From positions 1 to 23,685 of the forward strand of contig JAFQLN010000089.1 of the NCBI GenBank assembly GCA_017414585.1: a DNA stretch of 23,685 nucleotides, written 5' to 3'. Positions 6,368-15,087 of this stretch are shown here, in pieces. Made by a program: the position numbers and the translations under genes. Every line of letters begins with the position of its first letter. Within the stretch, counting starts at the first letter, position 1. The notes under the pieces were generated by a model. The model saw only the letters and a list, made by a program, of their open reading frames with translations. It did no database searches and was not told the DNA's origin. The stretch comes from Clostridia bacterium (GTDB lineage Bacteria; Bacillota_A; Clostridia; Oscillospirales; CAG-272).

Positions 6368-7798
6368 TCAGTCGGATGCAGCCTCTTTCTGATCCCGGTT
6401 CCCGAGCAGTCGGAGCGCATCGTAAATGCCGGACAGCGGAATCAGTTCCACACCCGATTCGCGGAATGCATCGGCGTGCTTCGGGTTGGAGAGAAGCTGT
6501 GCGGCAGCTTTTTTCGGCAGGGCGATACGGGTAAAGCCGAGACGGAACGCTTCGTTGACACGCTGTTCAACAGAGGCTACCGTGCGGAATTCACCGGACA
6601 GTCCCAGTTCTCCGAACGCAATGATGTCGTCCGGTACGGGAATGTCGCGCAGGGAAGAGATCATCGCCAGACAGCACGCCGCGTCAATCGCAGGCTCGTC
6701 CAGACGCAGACCGCCGATGACGTTGAGATAGACGTCATGTGAAGAAAATTTCAGTCCGAGCCGCTTTTCGAGTACCGCCAGAAGCAGACACATCCGGTTA
6801 TAGTCGATACCGTTCCCTGTTCTGCGCGGAGAGGGGAAGACCGTCGGGGTGACGAGTGCCTGAATTTCGGCAATCAGCGGGCGTGTGCCTTCCATGATGC
6901 AGACCGCACAGCTTCCGCTGACACCGAGCGGTCTGCCTTCCAGAAGCATCGCGGACGGATTTGCCACTTCGCTGAGCCCTTCTTCGCCCATCTCAAAGAC
7001 ACCGATTTCATTGGTCGAGCCGAAACGGTTCTTGATGGCGCGGACAATGCGGTGCGGCTGCCGGCGGTCGCCTTCAAAATACAGAACCGCATCCACCATA
7101 TGTTCGAGCACCTTCGGACCGGCAATGCCGCCTTCTTTGTTGACGTGCCCGACGATTACAACCGATGCGCCGTCCGTTTTTGCGCGTTCGATCAGCAGGG
7201 AGGAGCATTCGCGCACCTGCGTGACACTGCCGCTCATGGACGAAGCAGCTTCGGTGAACATGGTCTGAATCGAGTCCACAATCATCAGATCCGGTTTGAT
7301 TTTGTCGTATTCGGAGAGGATGGCTTCAATGGAGGTCTCCGTGAGCACATAGAGAAATTCCGCAGAAACACCAAGCCGGTCTGCGCGCATTTTGAGCTGA
7401 CCTTTTGATTCTTCTCCGGAGACGTAGAGCACTTTGCACGAATCGCCGATCTGTCCGCAGAGCTGCATGAGAAGGGTCGATTTGCCGATACCGGGTTCGC
7501 CGGCGAGCAGAATCACAGAACCTTCCACCAGTCCTCCGCCGAGAACACGGTCGAGTTCACCGAGTCCCGTCGAGTGGCGCAGATATTCCGGGAGCGTGAA
7601 ATCACCGAATTTTACGGCGTGGTCGCGTTCGATCCGGGGAGAAGTGGGACTGTTCGATTTTGACGATGCTTTTGCCGGCGGCTGGTAAGTTTCCTCAACA
7701 AAGGAGTTCCACGCACCGCACTGGGGACATTTGCCGAGCCATTTGGCACTCTGGTGATCGCATTCGCTGCATACATAAACGGTTTTTGACGCTTTCAT
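6368..7798 (-). CDS. radA: DNA repair protein RadA (Sms)
   Basis: A 476-residue RecA-like ATPase/branch-migration factor that helps process recombination intermediates. Domains in order: an N-terminal C4 zinc finger (C10, C13, C24, C27), a RecA-like core with Walker A GEPGIGKST (100-108), the RadA-specific KNRFG motif (256-260), and a C-terminal Lon-protease-like domain (about 300-476). Length is normal for the family. The start at 7798 has GAAGGA about 10 nt upstream; an in-frame codon at 7834 falls within the promoter -10 and is excluded. It is transcribed alone from the promoter at 7833-7861, divergent from the aconitase operon. No clear downstream terminator is seen. Confidence 0.97.
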   Translation of the reverse strand: MKASKTVYVCSECDHQSAKWLGKCPQCGAWNSFVEETYQPPAKASSKSNSPTSPRIERDHAVKFGDFTLPEYLRHSTGLGELDRVLGGGLVEGSVILLAGEPGIGKSTLLMQLCGQIGDSCKVLYVSGEESKGQLKMRADRLGVSAEFLYVLTETSIEAILSEYDKIKPDLMIVDSIQTMFTEAASSMSGSVTQVRECSSLLIERAKTDGASVVIVGHVNKEGGIAGPKVLEHMVDAVLYFEGDRRQPHRIVRAIKNRFGSTNEIGVFEMGEEGLSEVANPSAMLLEGRPLGVSGSCAVCIMEGTRPLIAEIQALVTPTVFPSPRRTGNGIDYNRMCLLLAVLEKRLGLKFSSHDVYLNVIGGLRLDEPAIDAACCLAMISSLRDIPVPDDIIAFGELGLSGEFRTVASVEQRVNEAFRLGFTRIALPKKAAAQLLSNPKHADAFRESGVELIPLSGIYDALRLLGNRDQKEAASD

Positions 7799-7832
7799 GG
7801 ATATGGATTCCTTCAATTTATTATATGGGTAC

Positions 7833-7861
7833 ATTATAGCGCAAGTTTTTTATTCTGGCAA
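7833..7861 (-). promoter_or_regulatory. Sigma-A promoter of radA
   Basis: TTGCCA (7861-7856), a 17-nt spacer and a perfect TATAAT (7838-7833) on the minus strand, about 30 nt upstream of the radA ATG at 7798. Confidence 0.88.
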
Positions 7862-7923
7862 GAGGATTCTGCGTGAAATCCGCCGGAAAACTGCCGGGAT
7901 ACGAAAAAAACACCGTCCCGCCC

Positions 7924-7952
7924 TTGACAATACTGTAAAAACACGGTATAAT
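7924..7952 (+). promoter_or_regulatory. Sigma-A promoter of the aconitase-GH43-Icd operon
   Basis: TTGACA (7924-7929), a 17-nt spacer and TATAAT (7947-7952), both perfect consensus. The start codon of the first gene is at 8009, preceded by GGAG about 7 nt upstream. It is back to back with the radA promoter, about 60 bp apart. Confidence 0.93.
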
Positions 7953-8008
7953 AAAGAATATTCGTTTTTGAATAATCTTTCATTTTTCCTGTATATCGGA
8001 GAACAACC

Positions 8009-9940
8009 ATGGGACTTACATTAGCTGAAAAAATCCTGAAAGCACATACTGTGGACGGTACGTTTGTCAAGGGCAGTGAAATCGGTTTGAAGATCGACCA
8101 GACGCTCACACAGGACGCAACCGGTACAATGGCATATATTGAATTTGAAGCGATGGGCATTGATCAGGTGCGCACCGAACGCAGTGTCGCCTACATCGAC
8201 CACAACACGCTTCAGTCCGGTTTTGAAAATGCCGATGACCACAGATTTATTGCATCCGTCGCAAAAAAGCACGGTATTTACTACTCCAGACCCGGCAACG
8301 GCATCTGCCATCAGGTGCATCTCGAACGCTTCGGCGTGCCCGGCAAGACCCTTATCGGTTCCGACAGCCATACTCCCACAGGCGGCGGTATCGGCATGAT
8401 TGCTATCGGTGCAGGCGGCCTGGACGTTGCTGTTGCCATGGGCGGCGGCGCTTACTATATCACCTATCCGAAAATCGTCAATGTTGAGCTGACCGGCAAG
8501 CTCTCTCCGTGGGTTGCGGCAAAGGATGTCATTCTGGAACTGCTCCGCAGAATCTCCGTCAAGGGCGGTGTGGGTAAAATTATCGAATATACCGGTGAAG
8601 GCGTGAAGACCCTCTCCGTTCCCGAACGTGCCACCATTACCAATATGGGTGCGGAACTCGGCGCAACGACCTCTATTTTCCCGTCCGACGAAAATACCCT
8701 CGCTTTCCTCAAGGCACAGGGCAGAGAAGATGTCTGGACTCCCCTCGCAGCGGACGAAGATGCAGTCTACGACGAACATATCGTGATCGACCTCAGCACG
8801 CTTGAACCGATGGCTGCCTGCCCGCATTCCCCTGACAATGTCAAATCCATCAAAGAAATCGGTCAGATGAAGATTGATCAGGTCTGCATCGGCTCCTGCA
8901 CAAACTCCTCTCTCGTCGATATGCTCAAGGTAGCCTATATCCTCGACGGCAAGACCGTGCATCCGGATGTTTCCCTCGCAGTTTCTCCCGGATCGAAGCA
9001 GGTTCTTGCTATGATGGCGGAAAACGGCGCACTGGAGAAGATCATCTCCGCCGGTGCGAGAGTGCTTGAATCCGCGTGCGGTCCGTGCATCGGCATGGGA
9101 CAGTCTCCGAACTCGAAGGGGATTTCCCTCCGTACTTTCAACAGAAACTTTGAAGGCAGAAGCGGCACGAAAGACGGTCAGGTTTACCTCGTTTCTCCCG
9201 AAGTCGCTGCAGCATCTGCGATTGCCGGATATCTCTGCGATCCCAGAGAACTCGGCAATATGCCCGTATTTGAACTGCCCGAAAAGTTCCTCATCAACGA
9301 CAATATGATCACGCTTCCCGCATCTCCCGAGGAAGCAAAGGATGTCGAAATCCTGCGCGGCCCGAATATCAAGGAATATCCGAAGACGGAACCGCTTGCC
9401 GATTCTCTCAAGGCAGAATGTTCCCTCAAAGTCGGCGACAACATCACAACCGACCATATCATGCCCGCAGGCGCGAAGATTCTCCCTCTCCGCTCCAATA
9501 TTCCCGCAATTTCCAAGCACTGCTTTGCAGTCTGCGATGAATCCTTCCCCGAACGCGCACTGGCACTCGGCAAGAGCATCATTGTCGGCGGAGCAAACTA
9601 CGGGCAGGGTTCGTCCCGTGAACACGCCGCACTCGCACCGCTCTACCTTGGCGTCAAGGCGGTCGTTGTCAAATCCTTTGCAAGAATTCACCGTCAGAAC
9701 CTTGTCAACGCAGGGATTCTCCCTCTTGAATTTGTCAATGAAGCTGACTACGATGCAATCGCGCAGGGTGATACGCTCGTGATCGACGATCTCAAGTCCG
9801 TTCTCACAACCGGTACCGTGATGATCAGAAACGAATCAAACGGCAAGATGATCGAAACCAGATGCGAACTTTCCGAACGGATGAAAGACGTCATGAAGTG
9901 CGGCGGTCTGCTGGATTACACCAAGGCGAATCTGAAATAA
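8009..9940 (+). CDS. acnA: Aconitate hydratase (short, Aquifex-type)
   Basis: A 643-residue [4Fe-4S] dehydratase that interconverts citrate and isocitrate. The three cluster cysteines are visible as C297 (GSCTN), C357 and C360 (ACGPC). The N-terminal SDSHTPTGGG stretch (118-127) and the C-terminal swivel domain, with GANYGQGSSREHAAL, are also present. At 643 residues it is shorter than classical AcnA (about 890) and fits the compact single-chain form sometimes called Aquifex-type, related to isopropylmalate/homoaconitate dehydratases. The adjacent isocitrate dehydrogenase supports a role in the oxidative branch leading to 2-oxoglutarate. It is the first gene of a three-gene operon. The symbol is by function, not by close similarity to E. 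coli AcnA. Confidence 0.93.
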   Translation: MGLTLAEKILKAHTVDGTFVKGSEIGLKIDQTLTQDATGTMAYIEFEAMGIDQVRTERSVAYIDHNTLQSGFENADDHRFIASVAKKHGIYYSRPGNGICHQVHLERFGVPGKTLIGSDSHTPTGGGIGMIAIGAGGLDVAVAMGGGAYYITYPKIVNVELTGKLSPWVAAKDVILELLRRISVKGGVGKIIEYTGEGVKTLSVPERATITNMGAELGATTSIFPSDENTLAFLKAQGREDVWTPLAADEDAVYDEHIVIDLSTLEPMAACPHSPDNVKSIKEIGQMKIDQVCIGSCTNSSLVDMLKVAYILDGKTVHPDVSLAVSPGSKQVLAMMAENGALEKIISAGARVLESACGPCIGMGQSPNSKGISLRTFNRNFEGRSGTKDGQVYLVSPEVAAASAIAGYLCDPRELGNMPVFELPEKFLINDNMITLPASPEEAKDVEILRGPNIKEYPKTEPLADSLKAECSLKVGDNITTDHIMPAGAKILPLRSNIPAISKHCFAVCDESFPERALALGKSIIVGGANYGQGSSREHAALAPLYLGVKAVVVKSFARIHRQNLVNAGILPLEFVNEADYDAIAQGDTLVIDDLKSVLTTGTVMIRNESNGKMIETRCELSERMKDVMKCGGLLDYTKANLK

Positions 9941-10008
9941 TCAGCTTCTGCCCCGCATGACAGTCAGAGATAGTATAGCAGACATTTGCTTTTACAAAGG
10001 AGATCTGT

Positions 10009-11283
10009 ATGAATCCATTGCTGCCGAGAAAATATTTTGTTCCGGATGCTGAAGCGCGTGTGATGCCCGACGGACGGCTGTACCTTTACGGTTCGCTGGA
10101 TATTTCGGGAAACCGCGGCTACTGCTCCGAGGAATACCGTGTCTTTTCCACCGATGATCCTGCCATGACCAGGTGGACGGATCACGGCGTGTCATTCAGA
10201 AATACAAAAGAAGAACCCGGAATCCCGTGGAAGGGCGGCGTAACGCTCTATGCACCCGATGCCGTTTATAAAGATGGAAAGTATTATCTTTTCATCTGCG
10301 GTGCGGACAAATTTGAAGCTGTCGCCGTGTCGGATACGCCGTACGGGCCTTTCGGCGATGCAAAGCCGGTTGCCGGTGCCGACGGTGACGGAATAGACCC
10401 GTCTGTTTTCGTGGATGATGACGGACAGGCATACTATCTGTGGGGACAGTTTTCCCTGAAAGGCGCGAAGCTGAACGACGATATGTGTACGCTGGACATG
10501 GATTCCCTCCATACAGCGATTCTCACTGAACAGGAATACGGTTTCCACGAAGGCGCGTCCATCCGCAAACGGAACGGGAAATATTACATTGTATATACGG
10601 ACATATCCAGAGGCAAAGCAACCTGTATGTCCTATGCGGTAGCCGATCACCCGCTCGGTCCCTATACCAAGGGCGGCGTGATTGTTGACAATATGTACTG
10701 CGATCCCTCCACATGGAACAACCACGGTTCCATTCAGCAGTTCAACGGACAGTGGTACATCTTTTATCACCGTTCTTCGCAGAATGGAAACACCTGCCGG
10801 CGCGTGTGTGCGGAACCGATTACATTCGCCGAGGACGGAAGCATCCGGGAAGTGGTCATGACATCGCAGGGTGCTGCCGGACCGCTGGATGCTTTCGGGG
10901 AAATCGACGCATCCACTGCCTGCCGCATGACGGGCAATATCTACATCAAACCGGACGGGGTGAATCCCGATGAGCCGAACGAAATTCTCACGGACTGCGG
11001 CGGCAAAAACTGGTGCGGCGACTGGGCGGAATACAGATACCTAGATTTCGGCGAAGGTGCGCTTTCCTGTACGGTAAATGCAAAGGGCAGGGGAAAGATT
11101 CTTCTGCGGATCGACGGAGCGGAAAAGCCGTTCTGTACGGTTGATATCGACAGTGAAAACGGATTCTCATCCTTTACAGCTCCGGTTACAGCCGATGTCA
11201 GCGGCGTGCATCCTTTGTGGATCGTCTTCAACGGCAGAGGAATGGAACTGGATTCCTTCACGTTTGCAAAAAAATTAAAGTAA
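10009..11283 (+). CDS. GH43-family glycosidase with C-terminal CBM6-like domain
   Basis: A 424-residue five-bladed beta-propeller glycosidase. The three acidic GH43 positions are visible: general base D13 (VPDAEARV), the modulating Asp D130 (GIDPSVF) and the acid E181 (FHEGAS). About residues 305-424 look like a beta-sandwich carbohydrate-binding module of the CBM6 type. There is no signal peptide, so it should act in the cytoplasm on short oligosaccharides; GH43 enzymes usually remove arabinose or xylose, but the exact sugar is unknown. AAAGGAG precedes the ATG at good spacing. It sits 68 bp after aconitase and 35 bp before icd without a promoter or terminator between, so it is co-transcribed with two central-metabolism genes, an odd placement. 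Confidence 0.85.
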   Translation: MNPLLPRKYFVPDAEARVMPDGRLYLYGSLDISGNRGYCSEEYRVFSTDDPAMTRWTDHGVSFRNTKEEPGIPWKGGVTLYAPDAVYKDGKYYLFICGADKFEAVAVSDTPYGPFGDAKPVAGADGDGIDPSVFVDDDGQAYYLWGQFSLKGAKLNDDMCTLDMDSLHTAILTEQEYGFHEGASIRKRNGKYYIVYTDISRGKATCMSYAVADHPLGPYTKGGVIVDNMYCDPSTWNNHGSIQQFNGQWYIFYHRSSQNGNTCRRVCAEPITFAEDGSIREVVMTSQGAAGPLDAFGEIDASTACRMTGNIYIKPDGVNPDEPNEILTDCGGKNWCGDWAEYRYLDFGEGALSCTVNAKGRGKILLRIDGAEKPFCTVDIDSENGFSSFTAPVTADVSGVHPLWIVFNGRGMELDSFTFAKKLK

Positions 11284-11318
11284 AAAACTCAACATAAATC
11301 AAAGGAGTACCCTCCGGT

Positions 11319-12518
11319 ATGGAAAAGATAAAAATGACAACGCCCCTCGTCGAGATGGACGGGGATGAAATGACCAGAATTATCTGGAAATGGATCAAGG
11401 AAATCCTCATTGAGCCTTATGTAGATCTCAAGACGGAGTACTATGACCTCGGTCTGGAATACAGAAACGAAACGGGCGATCAGGTTACGATTGATTCCGC
11501 AAACGCGACAAAGAAGTACGGCGTTGCAGTCAAGTGCGCAACCATCACGCCGAACGCTGCCCGTGTGAAGGAATACAGCCTCAAGGAAATGTGGAAATCC
11601 CCGAACGGCACCATCCGTGCGATTCTCGACGGTACCGTATTCCGTACCCCGATTATCGTCAAGGGCATCACTCCCTATATTCCCACGTGGACAAAGCCCA
11701 TCACCATCGCACGTCACGCATACGGCGATATCTATAAGAATACCGAAATGACCGCGGAAGCCGGCTCCAAAGCGGAACTAGTTATCACCGACAAGGACGG
11801 AAATGAAAAGCGCGCCCTTGTGCATCAGTTCGGTGCATCCGCAGGAATCGTGCAGGGTGTGCACAACGTCGATTCTTCTATCGAGAGCTTTGCACGTTCC
11901 TCTTTCAATTTTGCGCTCGATACCAAGCAGGATCTGTGGTTTGCCTCCAAGGATACCATTTCCAAGACCTACGACCACCACTTCAAGGATATCTGGGCGG
12001 ATATCTACGAAAAGGAATACAGAGCAAAATTTGAAGAAGCGGGCATCGAATACTTCTATACCCTCATTGACGACGCTGTCGCACGTGTGGTAAGAAGCGA
12101 AGGCGGCTATATCTGGGCGTGCAAAAACTACGACGGCGACGTCATGTCCGATATGGTGGCAACTGCGTACGGATCTCTCGCTATGATGACCTCGGTTCTC
12201 GTATCTCCTGACGGAAATTATGAATACGAAGCGGCGCACGGCACGGTTCAGCGTCACTATTACAAGTATCTCGAAGGCAGCGAAACATCCACAAACAGCG
12301 TGGCGACGATCTTCGCATGGACCGGCGCTCTTCGGAAACGCGGCGAACTCGACGGACTCACGGATCTTGTAAACTTCGCAAACCATCTCGAAGAAGCTAC
12401 GATCAAGACGATCGAAGACGGTGTTATGACCGGCGACCTTTATCTCCTTTCCAAACTCGAAAACAAGAAGAAGGTCAATACCGAACAGTTCCTCCGCGAA
12501 GTGGCGGCAAGACTGTAA
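11319..12518 (+). CDS. icd: NADP-dependent isocitrate dehydrogenase (eukaryote-like type)
   Basis: A 399-residue enzyme that oxidises isocitrate to 2-oxoglutarate and CO2. The sequence has the hallmarks of the homodimeric, eukaryote-like subfamily: MDGDEMTR near the start, [33 protein letters not shown], and [12 protein letters not shown] near the coenzyme site. E. coli-type Icd looks quite different. AAAGGAG lies about 10 nt before the ATG at 11319. It is the last gene of the operon and is followed by a strong terminator (12534-12568). With aconitase it supplies 2-oxoglutarate and NADPH; citrate synthase is not in this window. Confidence 0.95.
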   Translation: MEKIKMTTPLVEMDGDEMTRIIWKWIKEILIEPYVDLKTEYYDLGLEYRNETGDQVTIDSANATKKYGVAVKCATITPNAARVKEYSLKEMWKSPNGTIRAILDGTVFRTPIIVKGITPYIPTWTKPITIARHAYGDIYKNTEMTAEAGSKAELVITDKDGNEKRALVHQFGASAGIVQGVHNVDSSIESFARSSFNFALDTKQDLWFASKDTISKTYDHHFKDIWADIYEKEYRAKFEEAGIEYFYTLIDDAVARVVRSEGGYIWACKNYDGDVMSDMVATAYGSLAMMTSVLVSPDGNYEYEAAHGTVQRHYYKYLEGSETSTNSVATIFAWTGALRKRGELDGLTDLVNFANHLEEATIKTIEDGVMTGDLYLLSKLENKKKVNTEQFLREVAARL

Positions 12519-12533
12519 TCGAATATATTTCAA

Positions 12534-12568
12534 ACGGCTCTGCGGCTCAAAACTGCGGAGCTGTTTTT
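12534..12568 (+). terminator. Intrinsic terminator of the aconitase-GH43-Icd operon
   Basis: A 12-bp stem, ACGGCTCTGCGG (12534-12545) with CTGCGGAGCTGT (12553-12564), including several G-T pairs and a 7-nt loop. It is followed by a T-run (12564-12568). Confidence 0.88.
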
Positions 12569-12610
12569 GTCAGCGTACAGCAAGAAAAATGCATGAATTT
12601 GCAGAAACAC

Positions 12611-12639
12611 TTGCGAAAAAGGACAGTGTATGATAAAAT
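12611..12639 (+). promoter_or_regulatory. Sigma-A promoter of the MFS/glycosidase operon (extended -10)
   Basis: TTGCGA (12611-12616), a 17-nt spacer and TAAAAT (12634-12639), with TGA upstream giving an extended -10. The expected transcript start near 12646 makes an ATG at 12652 almost leaderless, which favours the ATG at 12676 for the transporter. Confidence 0.75.
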
Positions 12640-12675
12640 ATCCATAGAAATATGAAAGGCAGGTTCTTTAGCCTT

Positions 12676-14244
12676 ATGAAACTCAACTACAAACGGACAC
12701 TGCTTGTCGGATTTGCATTTTTTCTGATTACAGTGTTCTGGCAGGCATATGACAGCATTATTCCGAAAATTCTGACTGATAAATTCGGATTGTCCCAGTT
12801 CTGGTCTGGCATCATCATGGCGTTTGATAACGTTCTCGCTGTATTCATGCTTCCTCTCTTCGGCGCGATTTCCGATAAGCATCAGGGCAGACGCGGACGC
12901 CGCACACCGTTTATCCTGATCGGAACCATCGCAGCAGCTGTGCTGTTTGTCGGTCTCTCTTTTGCTGACCAGATGCAGCTCAGCCGTATCGAACCGATCA
13001 CCGGTGTGACCGCTTCCGAACAGTCTGCTGAACGTGAAGAAGCACTGACTGAACTTTACCGCTCCGGTGTTTCGTGGACATTCAGCGTCGGCAATCCGAA
13101 CGGTCCGCAGAAAACCGATCTTGCCAATATCTACGGCACAGAAGAACAGTTCCTTGAATCTATGCGGGAAGAAAATCCCGATCTGACTTGGGTGACACAG
13201 GCGCGGCAGGCATATGCATGGCAGAAAACGTGCGAAAATCCCGTTGTCCTTATCGTCTTTATCGTCCTTCTGCTCGGTGTTCTCATATCCATGGCAACCT
13301 TCCGTTCTCCCGCCGTTGCACTGATGCCGGACGTTACACCGAAGCCGCTTCGCTCCAAAGCAAATGCAATCATCAATCTCATGGGAACGGCAGGCGGCAT
13401 TCTTGTCCTCATTCTCGGCATTGTGTTCGGAACGGGGAAAACTGCCAATACGCTCATGAGTTATACGATGTTCTTCATGACGATTTCGTTCATCATGCTC
13501 GGCGCACTTCTGATTTTCATGCTGACGGTAAAAGAACCGAAATGGGCAGCGGAAGCGTTGGCTGCTGACGAAAAAAACAGTGCGGAAACAAAGCAGGACA
13601 ATGCGGACGCAGATACCGAATCATCCGGCAAACTGCCGAAAGATCAGTTCCGTTCCCTTTGCTTCATCCTTGCATCCGTTGCATTATGGTTCATGGGGTA
13701 CAACGCTGTGACCAGTAAGTATTCCGTATATGCCGGCGAAGTGCTGCAGCTCGACTTCAACCTTACGCTGATCGTTGCTCAGGCAGCCGCGATTGTCTCC
13801 TATGTACCCGTCGGTATCATCGCTTCAAAAGTCGGACGGAAAAAGACGATTCTCGCCGGAGTTCTGATGCTCGGCATCGCATTCTGTTCTGCTGCATTCA
13901 TGAAAGCCGGCAGCAACGTGTGGGTGATGAACGCACTTTTTGCACTTGCGGGTATCGGCTGGGCGACCATCAATGTCAACAGCTACCCCATGGTGGTGGA
14001 ACTTGCCAAAGCGGGGGACGTCGGACGGTATACGGGTTACTATTATACTGCCAGCATGACAGCGCAGATTGTCACGCCCATTCTCAGCGGTGCGTTTTTG
14101 ACCTTTGTCGGAATGCGTACCCTGTTCCCTTATGCGGCGATTTTTGTAGCACTGGCGTTTGTGACCATGCTCTTTGTCCGTCACGGAGATTCCAGACCGG
14201 TGAGAAATAAGGATCTCCTTGAAAATCTCGATGTGGATGACTGA
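12676..14244 (+). CDS. MFS transporter, sugar/GPH-like, with a large extracytoplasmic loop
   Basis: A 522-residue membrane protein with about 12 hydrophobic segments. The cytoplasmic loop between helices 2 and 3 carries GAISDKHQGRRGRRTPFI, the MFS signature loop in the form found in sucrose/GPH-type sugar carriers. Between helices 3 and 4 there is an unusually long polar stretch of about 90 residues (98-188) that should face outside. A second charged linker (about 285-325) separates the two halves on the cytoplasmic side. An in-frame ATG at 12652 exists, but it has no ribosome site and lies too close to the transcript start; 12676 follows GGCAGG by 12 nt. First gene of an operon with three hydrolases, so it is the likely importer of their substrate. 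Confidence 0.82.
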   Translation: MKLNYKRTLLVGFAFFLITVFWQAYDSIIPKILTDKFGLSQFWSGIIMAFDNVLAVFMLPLFGAISDKHQGRRGRRTPFILIGTIAAAVLFVGLSFADQMQLSRIEPITGVTASEQSAEREEALTELYRSGVSWTFSVGNPNGPQKTDLANIYGTEEQFLESMREENPDLTWVTQARQAYAWQKTCENPVVLIVFIVLLLGVLISMATFRSPAVALMPDVTPKPLRSKANAIINLMGTAGGILVLILGIVFGTGKTANTLMSYTMFFMTISFIMLGALLIFMLTVKEPKWAAEALAADEKNSAETKQDNADADTESSGKLPKDQFRSLCFILASVALWFMGYNAVTSKYSVYAGEVLQLDFNLTLIVAQAAAIVSYVPVGIIASKVGRKKTILAGVLMLGIAFCSAAFMKAGSNVWVMNALFALAGIGWATINVNSYPMVVELAKAGDVGRYTGYYYTASMTAQIVTPILSGAFLTFVGMRTLFPYAAIFVALAFVTMLFVRHGDSRPVRNKDLLENLDVDD

Positions 14245-14255
14245 CGGAGGGTGTG

Positions 14256-15071
14256 ATGATTTATTGGCTCCTGCTTGCAGCACTGTTTCTTCTCGCACTC
14301 CTGCTGATCTGGCTGCTGATCCTTGTCCGCCCGGGAAAGCGGAAGGCAGTACCCTCCCAGCTGCTGACTGACTATGCCCACCGCGGACTGCACGATGATC
14401 GTGTTCCCGAAAATTCGCTGGCGGCATTTCGTCAGGCGGCTGAAAACGGCTACGGTATCGAACTGGATCTTCAGCTTTCGGCAGACAGGGAAGTTATGGT
14501 CTTCCATGATTACACGCTCGAACGCATGACGGGAGAAAAAGGAAAGCTCTCCGAATGCACTGCGGGCAGCCTGCGGGCGATGCATCTTTTGAATAAAGAC
14601 GGGAGCATAACGGAACAGACGATTCCCACACTCCGGGAAGTACTCGATACAGTGGACGGGCGTGTTCCTCTGCTGATTGAACTGAAGGGCGAGAGTACCG
14701 ATACAGCACTGTGTCCGGCTGCGGATGAAATACTGCGGCAGTATACCGGTGCGTACTGCGTGGAATCTTTCAATCCGATGCTGCTTGCGTGGTATAAACA
14801 GAATCGGTGCGATATCTGCCGCGGACAGCTGTATACCGATGTGTACCGTGAAAAGGGCAAATCCGTGCTCAATCTTCTGCTGTCAGCAATGGCACTCAAT
14901 GTGCTGTCCAGACCGCATTTTATAGCGTACAATTTCAAGTACAGAAACAAAATCCCCGTTCGGACTGCGTCGGGACTTTTCGGCGCCCATCGCTTTATCT
15001 GGACGGTTCGTTCGGAAGCGGAACGGGGACGGGCAAATGAAAATATGATTTTTGAAAATATACAACCATGA
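14256..15071 (+). CDS. Glycerophosphodiester phosphodiesterase, membrane-anchored
   Basis: A 271-residue GDPD-family enzyme with an N-terminal transmembrane anchor (about residues 3-25). The catalytic set is visible: H42-R43 (AHRGLHDD), then E69 and D71 (IELDLQ), and H84 (VFHD). The family hydrolyses glycerophosphodiesters to glycerol-3-phosphate and an alcohol; substrates may include lipid or teichoic-acid-derived diesters. The end, with WTVRSE..., is normal, so the protein is complete. GGAGG lies 5 nt before the ATG at 14256; a GTG one codon upstream is too close to it. It begins 11 nt after the transporter stop, so it is co-transcribed. Whether the catalytic domain faces in or out is not settled by sequence; basic residues after the helix (RPGKRK) suggest a cytoplasmic side. 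Confidence 0.9.
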   Translation: MIYWLLLAALFLLALLLIWLLILVRPGKRKAVPSQLLTDYAHRGLHDDRVPENSLAAFRQAAENGYGIELDLQLSADREVMVFHDYTLERMTGEKGKLSECTAGSLRAMHLLNKDGSITEQTIPTLREVLDTVDGRVPLLIELKGESTDTALCPAADEILRQYTGAYCVESFNPMLLAWYKQNRCDICRGQLYTDVYREKGKSVLNLLLSAMALNVLSRPHFIAYNFKYRNKIPVRTASGLFGAHRFIWTVRSEAERGRANENMIFENIQP

Positions 15072-15087
15072 GAAAGGAGTTTGCAGT

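Noticed and set aside
8021..9691. 556-codon open frame opposite aconitase
   Set aside because: The plus-strand frame has the iron-sulfur cysteines, promoter and ribosome site; the antisense reading is a codon-bias shadow.
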